DNA of 64,000 nt from positions 1-64,000 of IMG/VR virus record IMGVR_UViG_3300044801_000206, one strand, 5' to 3'. This document shows, piece by piece, positions 57,493 through 64,000 of the stretch. Both the position numbers and the translations under genes were made by a program. Under the pieces are notes generated by a model. That model searched no databases and had not been told where the DNA came from. It worked only from the letters and a program-made list of their open reading frames with translations. This stretch comes from a virus. Each line of letters opens with the position of its first letter. Position 1 is the first letter of the stretch.

Positions 57493-59418
57493 TCAATATG
57501 GATTGCCTACTCGTTGTCCACGCGTGAGTCGCGGGCTGGCGCCTTTGCCTACGCCGTGAGGCGGTTCGACCGGCGCTTCTTGAGCTTGCTGTGCGATCCG
57601 CTCCATCACTTGAGCTACATTTGGGAAGTCTAGGATTTCCAACAGCGTCTGCCGGTCAATCGCATTGAGGCGAAATAAGGAAATCGCTGTCTGTTTGTCC
57701 CGATCCTTTTTGCCGCCGTGCATACTCCCAGCGGCGATCCTGACCGGGAATTGCCGGAAATGGTCCTCCTTCGGCGCATACCAAGGGACCATCGTACCGG
57801 GGTCGTAATCGAAATCTTCCCAAGTAATCCCGTCCTTGCCGAGCATCCACATGCGTTGCCGACGGCCGTAGAACTGGAAGTAGTTCGAAACGAACTGCGT
57901 TCCCGCGGCGCGCATGAATGGTTCGATATGTCGTGAGTCAAGCCTGAAGATTGAGCCGGCGTTGTCGCGGAATTGTTCTACCGTATCCCCGCCGGGCACT
58001 TGCCCTTTCCTCATCATGCCGGCTGTATCAAGCGCTCCGGATTGCCGGTCAAATGCTTTGTCTACCCGGTCCATAAACACGGCTACGTAGGCCGGCAGGT
58101 TGGCTGGATCAATGTATTTGGCATTGACTCCCCATTGAGCTTGCGGGTTCATCTTCAATGTCCCGCCATGGCGGTCTGGGAAGAAGTTGCGATAACTGGT
58201 GTCATCCAAAGCGCCATCACTGAAAGCCATTTGCGGGTCAACCGCTCTCTCGCAGAGATCCAACGTACCGGCGCCCACTTTGTTCATGGCGATCTGAAGT
58301 GGAGTCAGGTTTCGGTAGGCACTGATCCCGCCCATGCGCCATACCGCTGGCCGAAGCGTCAATTGAGCGAATGGATAGAGCCCATGCCAGTACGGTGCAG
58401 GCCCATCATACAAAATCTTCGACCCGGCCCAGACCATCAGCCGTTTCCGAGGGAATAGCCGCTCACCCGGCGGTACGCGGTAGTGATAATTGTGCTCCTC
58501 CAAGCGTAGCCGCGGATCTTTGATCTGCACTTCGACCGGAGAGTCGTTGATGGTGGGGTCGTCAATCCAGTACTCTTCCACTTCTACCGCAGCGAATGGC
58601 CCGGATTCGCTGGCCATGCTGATACCCGCCCGCCCCGCCGGCGCCATGCGGGTAGTCGGGCTCATTGCCGAAGCGGAATAGTCTGGGATTAGACTGTCTG
58701 GATAAGATCCTCCGATGAATTGAAGGAAACTCCCTGTGATTTCCCTCTCAATGCCTTCGGCGGATTGGCCGAAACCCTGTTTCACCCGGTGGAGCGGTTT
58801 GAACACCCGGTAGAGTATTGCGGTGGAGTTTTGGATATCCGGCCCTGGTTGGATTGGCAATACCATATCGAGGCCACATGGCATGACCAGCATGCGGGCT
58901 GGCACGCTGTCCGTTGCCATGGTCGCACTAATCTTCCAATAGCCGGTCGAGAGCAAGGAGTGATCGACTACGGCTTCAGTCTTGAGATCCAAATCATCCG
59001 TGTCCCAAGTGGATTTAATCAGCTTAATTAGAATCTCCGACTGCTTCTGATACTGCGGGATGTTCGATTGGGAAGAAACTTCCATCGCCGGCCGAATGTC
59101 AGTCAACGCACAGAGGGAGCCCAACCTAGCTTCGGCCATCCGGTTGTCAAAGAATTGGCTGCGATACCGGGGGCGGCGGTTGTTGTAGAACCGGCCTTCC
59201 AGCATGTCCGTGTACGGCTTGATGAAGTCCCGCTCAGGGTTCAGTTTCAACGTTTCAATAGCTTCGAGCCGCGCCGCCTGCCGCCACGCCTGCATGCTTG
59301 ATTTATAATTGTCGGGGAAATCGAGCGTGCCGCTTTTCTGGTTGTAAACCAGGGGTGATCGCGGGGCAATGCTGTCCCACTGCGGGCCGCCCGGCATCTG
59401 GATCACGTTCGAACTCAT
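57493..59418 (-). CDS. Portal protein
   Basis: A 641-residue protein two small genes downstream of the terminase. Size and composition fit a portal: a helical start (M-Q-A-W-R-Q-A-A-R-L-E-A-I), the stretch L-L-S-T-G-Y-W-K-I, a beta wing with V-E-V-E-E-Y-W-I-D-D, and a long helical stem (P-L-Q-I-A-M-N-K-V-G-A-G-T-L). The C-terminus is Gln/Ala/Glu-rich with a basic end. It would form the dodecameric ring through which DNA enters. The family is assigned by position and overall look. Confidence 0.78.
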   Translation of the reverse strand: MSSNVIQMPGGPQWDSIAPRSPLVYNQKSGTLDFPDNYKSSMQAWRQAARLEAIETLKLNPERDFIKPYTDMLEGRFYNNRRPRYRSQFFDNRMAEARLGSLCALTDIRPAMEVSSQSNIPQYQKQSEILIKLIKSTWDTDDLDLKTEAVVDHSLLSTGYWKISATMATDSVPARMLVMPCGLDMVLPIQPGPDIQNSTAILYRVFKPLHRVKQGFGQSAEGIEREITGSFLQFIGGSYPDSLIPDYSASAMSPTTRMAPAGRAGISMASESGPFAAVEVEEYWIDDPTINDSPVEVQIKDPRLRLEEHNYHYRVPPGERLFPRKRLMVWAGSKILYDGPAPYWHGLYPFAQLTLRPAVWRMGGISAYRNLTPLQIAMNKVGAGTLDLCERAVDPQMAFSDGALDDTSYRNFFPDRHGGTLKMNPQAQWGVNAKYIDPANLPAYVAVFMDRVDKAFDRQSGALDTAGMMRKGQVPGGDTVEQFRDNAGSIFRLDSRHIEPFMRAAGTQFVSNYFQFYGRRQRMWMLGKDGITWEDFDYDPGTMVPWYAPKEDHFRQFPVRIAAGSMHGGKKDRDKQTAISLFRLNAIDRQTLLEILDFPNVAQVMERIAQQAQEAPVEPPHGVGKGASPRLTRGQRVGNPY

Positions 59419-59429
59419 GCGCTACTCCT

Positions 59430-59446
59430 TGTCCGCCCGGCGGACA
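59430..59446. repeat. 17-bp palindrome, copy 8
   Basis: Exact copy 11 bp upstream of the portal start (59418), in the 128-bp gap after the zinc-ribbon gene. No other feature is seen in that gap. Confidence 0.85.
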
Positions 59447-59546
59447 GAATTGGTGGGAGCAGGGGGTGCGGTGGGCCAGCCAAGGGGAAAATTAAGGCGG
59501 TACCCCGCCACTTTGGGTCTGGCTCTGCGCTCTGCTCCCATAAGCT

Positions 59547-60095
59547 TTATCCACTCCCCTCCGCCGCCGTGATTGTCTCCATCATCTTGGCGTCAACTGC
59601 CTGTACGGTACATGGCGGCCCACTCGCTACCGGCTCTGGGTTTTTGCCCTTCAGAGAGGTCAATGATTTCGTCATCTCCCACACCCCGCTCGGCACAGAC
59701 ATTGAGTTCACCCATTGCCCTGGCATGCCGGCGCTCTGGAGGCGCTTACCGTCCGCAGAGATTGTGGCATTGGTAGGAACCTCGCCAGGGGCTGACAAGC
59801 CTTCGGCTTTATTGAAGGCCTTCAACTCTGCCATTGAGGATATGAATGTGGCTTCCGGCTGGCCACTAATAGACGACAACTTGCGATAGGCCCAAAAGCC
59901 GTCCATTTCAGCACCTTCTTTGCGCGGGTCCGTGTACTTGTGCAGGGAGCCGCTGAAGACTACGCCAAAGCGGGACATCAGCCGCTCTCTACCGCCACCG
60001 CACTGCGGGCACGGCGGATCAGCCACATCCCACCGGGAGAGGTAACAGTCCTCAGTCACCTCACAAGACCGGCAAGCCAGTTCGAAAATCGGCAT
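59547..60095 (-). CDS. Zinc-ribbon protein between terminase and portal
   Basis: A 182-residue protein. Its first 40 residues resemble the FmdB-type zinc ribbon: M-P-I-F-E-L-A-C-x-x-C, then C-P-Q-C-G-G-G. The rest is polar with S-S-I-S-G-Q-P-E-A and K-A-F-N-K-A-E-G. ATG 60095 lies one base after the previous stop. Genes like this are often found beside phage terminase genes, with unknown role. Confidence 0.72.
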   Translation of the reverse strand: MPIFELACRSCEVTEDCYLSRWDVADPPCPQCGGGRERLMSRFGVVFSGSLHKYTDPRKEGAEMDGFWAYRKLSSISGQPEATFISSMAELKAFNKAEGLSAPGEVPTNATISADGKRLQSAGMPGQWVNSMSVPSGVWEMTKSLTSLKGKNPEPVASGPPCTVQAVDAKMMETITAAEGSG

Positions 60096-60096
60096 G

Positions 60097-60681
60097 TCAA
60101 CCCTTCAACGAATCCAGCACCAGATCACTGCCTTCCTCCGGCGCGAATGCCCGATCAAACGCCACGTTCAGCCGGGCCATCACGTCCTGGCCGGTCACAA
60201 TGTCTTTCGAGAACATCTGCTGAAGGTCGCGGTATTGCTGCGCATCCAACAAAATCTTGAATGCGTCTGGCGCCGCTACCCCAAACCATCCTTGCTCGTA
60301 AGCATAATCCATGAGCGCTTTCAGCTCATGCGCCAACGTAACGCCATTGCTGTCAGCCAATTGCTGGTAGAACGCTATCTGTGTAGGGTCCACCACCCAC
60401 TGAACCACCGTAGCGTCTCCCCGGCGGTCTACCGATTTTTCCACCACCGCCACAATGGCTGGCGCGTCAGTGGTCCCGATCGCCGTGCTGATCCGCTCTG
60501 CCCATTCCGGTGCGATCATTATCCCGCCTTTGGCGAGATCCCGCAAAAGCCCGGTGGCCACAGTCGAGAGTTTGGACTCTATCGAGCCGTTGTCCTGAAC
60601 ATGCGCTGCGATTGCATTAGCGTCAGCAACGCTCAAAGGCACTGCTACGCCGTAGAGGTAGAGTCCGTCATTCTTGCCCAT
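60097..60681 (-). CDS. Hypothetical protein after the terminase gene
   Basis: A 194-residue protein overlapping the terminase stop by 14 bp, so translation is coupled. It is helical and acidic, with E-W-A-E-R-I-S-T-A-I-G and L-M-D-Y-A-Y-E-Q-G-W-F-G-V-A blocks. No motif is recognised. By position it could be a portal- or packaging-associated factor. Confidence 0.72.
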   Translation of the reverse strand: MGKNDGLYLYGVAVPLSVADANAIAAHVQDNGSIESKLSTVATGLLRDLAKGGIMIAPEWAERISTAIGTTDAPAIVAVVEKSVDRRGDATVVQWVVDPTQIAFYQQLADSNGVTLAHELKALMDYAYEQGWFGVAAPDAFKILLDAQQYRDLQQMFSKDIVTGQDVMARLNVAFDRAFAPEEGSDLVLDSLKG

Positions 60682-63600
60682 AGAATCCTTTCAAATCTCC
60701 AGTTCCAAAGGAGAATTCGTCGCTTGCCCCGTAGCGATCGCGCGCTGCTCCTGGAGGCGACATCATGTCGTCCCACTTGAACCCCAAGATCGCGTTCGGA
60801 CCAACTCCTGGTTTGCCTTCCATTTTAGGCATCCGCCACTTCAACCATATACTACCGCAATAAGGGCAGCGATCGCGTTCGCAAGGGGCCTGCGCATCGA
60901 AGTCTTTGCCGCACTTTGAACAGGTGCCCTTCCACTCGCCAGGGCCGCGTAACCCATCCGATTGGGGAACGCCAAAATCAGCCGACCGGTGTGGGTCCTG
61001 TTGGTGGCAGGCAATGACGAGTTGTATTGCGGCCATCACGCAATCATCATGCACCTTCTCGAAATCGTCTCCGAGCCCGTCATCATCTTTGCTGTCCGGA
61101 GCGCCCAAACTACCGTCAGGCATCCGCTGGAAGTGTCGCAGTTCCTTGGCGAGTACCGGGTCCTTGACAATGAACGAATGATCTCTCAACCAGCCATCGA
61201 GAACAGCCCAGCCAGCCTCTTTGTTCTTATTGTTCCAGACCCAGTGCCAGCGGTTACTGTTTTGCTTGACGGCATCAGGATTGACCCATTGATAAATGTT
61301 CGGATAGCGGAAATAGTTCAACAGGCGATCGCCAGTGGTCTGCTGGTTTGTATAATCAACCACCGCCAAAGCGTTGTTGTACCAGCGACCAAGCGCGTTC
61401 ACAAGGTCCGCCAAGTGCCATGGGCTAATCGTGTTGCAGCGATATTGTGCCACTTGAATATCCAGTTGAGGGAGTCGGCCTAATTTGAAAATCAAAATCA
61501 CCGCGTAGTCCCGGCCGCCACCTAAGCCACCAGATGGGTCCACGGACATGCCGTACTTACAGCCACTCATTGGCGGCTGCCAAATTTTCAAGTAGCGATC
61601 GCCCTCCCCGGTATGGTTCTGCTTACAGCCATGGGCCCAACAGATCGCGCTCTCTTCACCGTACTGGCGCCGCGGAGCGTGGAACGTACCATCGCTCGCC
61701 ATATAGCCGCGCGCCAAACATTCCCCGCGCGTGGTCTGCGCCACCCAATCACGAGCCTGCTTGGAAAATACGGTCTCTGTAACGCTGGCAAAGGCCTCCT
61801 GCGGGTTTGTCGCGAGAGACTGCTGCATCTCCATGACGGCATTTTCACCCATCTTCTCCGCGTTTTTCCTGGTGAGTTGTAGCCAGCGCATCTGACCATC
61901 TTGTAGGACATACGGGGCGTACGTGCCTTCCTTACACTCCCGGCAAGGAATGCCCGCCATTGACTCACCTCCGAAATTCACTGGCCGGATTTGCCCGCAC
62001 TGGTCACAGGCGCACCATTCTTCGGCAGCTCGCTCTTTTACGGCCAACTCCGGAGCCTCTGGTTGCCAGCCATTTTGCGGCGCGATGAAGTGGGACTTGT
62101 CAAAATAGATCGGGATAAACAGCGGATACCAGTCGGCATCGTCGCCTAGTTCAACCATCGCTTCCCATAGCCGTTCCGCAAATTTACTAGCCTTCTGCAC
62201 GCGGGTTTCCAGAATGGCCGTCGTGCCAGGAGCGTCAGGTAGCGCCCAGCGAAAATCACCCATGATGATCTTGCGAGCTTTGTTTGGATCATACGAGCCA
62301 AACTCTGAATTCTTCACGCAACATTGGACGGTGCAAAAATCATGTTCAGGGGCGTCTACTTCCAGGTCATAGAATGACTCCGAGAAGCCGACCTGATTAG
62401 ACTCTACTTGGGCATAAACAAATTTGCGATCTTCGCTATACGCCCAATGGGTTGGCTCCATCGGCGGGTTCTCCGCCGTGTCCGCCCATCCAAGGTCTTC
62501 CTTGCATCGTTTGGCTGTTTCAGAAATTAAGTGCCAACTCCATTGAGCCCGGCAATTACGATTATAGAACACGCCCGCTTGGCGGAAATGTATGCTCGAC
62601 CACCCATATCCTAAAGAGGCGGCCAGATCTCTCATCTGTATGGTTATAGCCGGTCTTACGGAAGAGGCGGTGATGACATTAAGCCCTGGGGCTATATGCC
62701 CATCGCCTTGAAGATAGCCTGCTACGATCCCTCGGCAGAAATCTCTGCCTGCATCCCACGCCCAATCTGGGACATGCTTAGTGTCTGTGTGCCCAAACCC
62801 TTGTTCAATGAATCTCGCAAAACCTGCCCATGAGACCCGCAAAACGCTTGTCCGGCTATTTTTGCTCCGATAGTTCCCGATGTGCCGATCAGAGCCGATA
62901 ACTTTAACCAGCCCTGCGCGAACGACATCTTCTTCGTCTCGGTCTATCCCAAACGTAACCTCCGTATACCCAGTAGCGGCAGGACCTCTCTTGACTGAGC
63001 CTTCAGCCAAATACATCCCACAGACCCATCCCCAATCAAAATCCATCTCGATTCCCCTGGCCGTCTGGCGCCGCTTAGCCGGGACTCTCCCTACTGCATA
63101 TTCAATAAACTCCCTAGTCTTTTGGGTCTCTGTGATCGGACGGACCGGCCGACATACATAGTCTCCAGCTTCAATATCTTTCGCTTCTCTAAGCCCTTCG
63201 GGACATAGTATCTTGTGGTCCCTCGTCACGGAAAGTGGGGCAAATTCTCCCCACACCCAAAGCTCAGTACTGAGTTCATTTGTGCGCGGGCTTTTCCAAA
63301 CTTTTTTTACCCTCTCTATGGTGCCGCGAGAGGTGATCACCGTATCCCCTTCTCGCACGTCCACGATAGGCTTCGGGACCCCATTGGCCGTCTGTATCAA
63401 AGTGTGCGGGGCTAGACAAATATGCGCTGTATTTACAGTTTCACCTTCGGCAACGCCTACGCTTTGATTAGCACCTTGAACTGTAATCCTGCTATTCAGC
63501 CCCGGTTCCAGTCGCCGCAATTCCGAGTCCGGGTTGATCAGGTGGATGCCTTCCTCGTATTTGCGAGATCCGATCATCGGCCGAAGCCACCATGGCAATT

Positions 63601-64000
63601 GATCATAAATGTGGAGGATTACGCCAAACAGTTTGCCAGCATGCGCTTCGCTGTAAGAAACGAGAAGCCCTCGGTTGTTAGGGTTGAATTGGGTTTCGTA
63701 GGCCATCAGGCCTTCGCAGAAGTAGGATACGTAGAGTTGGCGGCCTTTAATGATGAGCACTTTCACGCCGCGACTGGCTGTCCTATTACGAATTCTTAGC
63801 CAGCGGATGGTCTCCCAGACCATCTCCTGCGTCTCTTTGAATCGCAATAGGGTGTCACCGCCTCCGGCAATGTCTTTCGAGGTAATCCAGTAGTAGTTCC
63901 GCGCTATATAGGGATACCCAGAATCAGGGTCAGCGCAGCGCCCGATTTCATCATGGAGTATTTTGGATTCTTTGTCGCTCAGTAAGTGCCACGCACAGCG
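60668..64000 (-). CDS. terL: Terminase large subunit with intein, 5' end beyond window
   Basis: The frame is open from the right edge to 60668; the 51 codons from 64000 to 63848 contain no stop and read H-D-E-I-G-R-C ... R-N-Y-Y-W-I-T, so the start lies outside. From 63847 on: a deviant P-loop region K-G-R-Q-L-Y-V-S-Y, then the Walker B region T-A-H-I / S-E-F, split by an intein. The nuclease part has V-D-P-S-G-G, V-V-D-Y-T-N and H-D-D-C-V-M-A. There are two zinc ribbons (C-D-Q-C ... C-R-E-C, and C-S-K-C ... C-P-Y-C near the end). The enzyme packages DNA and cuts it to length. Confidence 0.9.
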   Translation of the reverse strand, partial: RCAWHLLSDKESKILHDEIGRCADPDSGYPYIARNYYWITSKDIAGGGDTLLRFKETQEMVWETIRWLRIRNRTASRGVKVLIIKGRQLYVSYFCEGLMAYETQFNPNNRGLLVSYSEAHAGKLFGVILHIYDQLPWWLRPMIGSRKYEEGIHLINPDSELRRLEPGLNSRITVQGANQSVGVAEGETVNTAHICLAPHTLIQTANGVPKPIVDVREGDTVITSRGTIERVKKVWKSPRTNELSTELWVWGEFAPLSVTRDHKILCPEGLREAKDIEAGDYVCRPVRPITETQKTREFIEYAVGRVPAKRRQTARGIEMDFDWGWVCGMYLAEGSVKRGPAATGYTEVTFGIDRDEEDVVRAGLVKVIGSDRHIGNYRSKNSRTSVLRVSWAGFARFIEQGFGHTDTKHVPDWAWDAGRDFCRGIVAGYLQGDGHIAPGLNVITASSVRPAITIQMRDLAASLGYGWSSIHFRQAGVFYNRNCRAQWSWHLISETAKRCKEDLGWADTAENPPMEPTHWAYSEDRKFVYAQVESNQVGFSESFYDLEVDAPEHDFCTVQCCVKNSEFGSYDPNKARKIIMGDFRWALPDAPGTTAILETRVQKASKFAERLWEAMVELGDDADWYPLFIPIYFDKSHFIAPQNGWQPEAPELAVKERAAEEWCACDQCGQIRPVNFGGESMAGIPCRECKEGTYAPYVLQDGQMRWLQLTRKNAEKMGENAVMEMQQSLATNPQEAFASVTETVFSKQARDWVAQTTRGECLARGYMASDGTFHAPRRQYGEESAICWAHGCKQNHTGEGDRYLKIWQPPMSGCKYGMSVDPSGGLGGGRDYAVILIFKLGRLPQLDIQVAQYRCNTISPWHLADLVNALGRWYNNALAVVDYTNQQTTGDRLLNYFRYPNIYQWVNPDAVKQNSNRWHWVWNNKNKEAGWAVLDGWLRDHSFIVKDPVLAKELRHFQRMPDGSLGAPDSKDDDGLGDDFEKVHDDCVMAAIQLVIACHQQDPHRSADFGVPQSDGLRGPGEWKGTCSKCGKDFDAQAPCERDRCPYCGSIWLKWRMPKMEGKPGVGPNAILGFKWDDMMSPPGAARDRYGASDEFSFGTGDLKGFYGQE
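62309..63418 (-). other. Intein with LAGLIDADG homing endonuclease in terL
   Basis: A 370-residue intein, from Cys (C-L-A-P-H-T-L-I) to Asn in C-C-V-K-N, followed by Ser. The splicing blocks are visible: S-V-T-R-D-H (block B) and D-L-E-V-D-A-P-E-H-D-F (block F). Two LAGLIDADG-type motifs, W-V-C-G-M-Y-L-A-E-G-S-V and I-V-A-G-Y-L-Q-G-D-G-H-I, show a homing endonuclease. The penultimate residue is Lys instead of His, as in the other intein of this window. Confidence 0.88.

Overview
The window is one stretch of a tailed-bacteriophage (or prophage) genome of about 55-60% G+C by eye. It is packed with genes and has a clear virion module: terminase large subunit, portal, scaffold, major capsid protein, connector-like proteins, lysozyme, a holin-like protein, large ejection-type proteins and fibres. 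I see no tape measure, tail tube, integrase, DNA polymerase or RNA polymerase, so a podovirus-like particle is the best guess. The host is not named by the sequence. Several products carry Sec signal peptides ending in A-x-x-Q or G-Q, a style common in Acidobacteriota, so an Acidobacteriota host is a weak inference.

Layout. Positions 1-5131 (+ strand) hold the 3' end of a TnpB element, then a DnaB-type helicase, small accessory genes, a RusA-like resolvase, a helix-turn-helix protein with an RNA-polymerase-alpha-CTD-like tail, and a Gp37/Gp68-family protein. Positions 5126-8256 (- strand) hold a decayed TnpB element, a small zinc-ribbon protein, and a deoxyhypusine-synthase-family enzyme interrupted at its active site by a mini-intein. 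From 9999 to the right edge almost everything is on the - strand. Read in the direction of transcription, right to left, the order is: terminase (with a LAGLIDADG intein), two small genes, portal, capsid-associated gene, secreted fibre-like protein, secreted glycoside hydrolase, scaffold, capsid, connectors, lysis genes, very large fibre/tail proteins, ejection proteins, and a membrane/secreted cassette. A tRNA-Pro and one small coiled-coil gene form a + strand island at 56969-57487.

Mobile and regulatory load. There are three intact IS200/IS605-type tnpB genes (two with tnpA, one solo), one decayed tnpB and one edge fragment. For each intact tnpB the window also holds a detached copy of its 3' end, the part expected to make the omega RNA: 21842-21959 (118 bp), 48439-48556 (118 bp) and 48569-48650 (82 bp). 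Between two capsid-region genes lies a solitary 33-nt unit that looks like a type I-C CRISPR repeat, flanked by a 10-bp direct repeat. This is a candidate RNA anti-CRISPR of the solitary-repeat-unit class. A 17-bp palindrome occurs eight times, both between genes and in frame inside genes.

The candidates for an undescribed system are: (1) the solitary CRISPR repeat, (2) the set of detached omega-RNA loci, each paired with a full tnpB elsewhere in the same genome, and (3) two inteins in unrelated enzymes that share a non-canonical Lys-Asn end. Everything here was read from sequence by eye; no database search was run.
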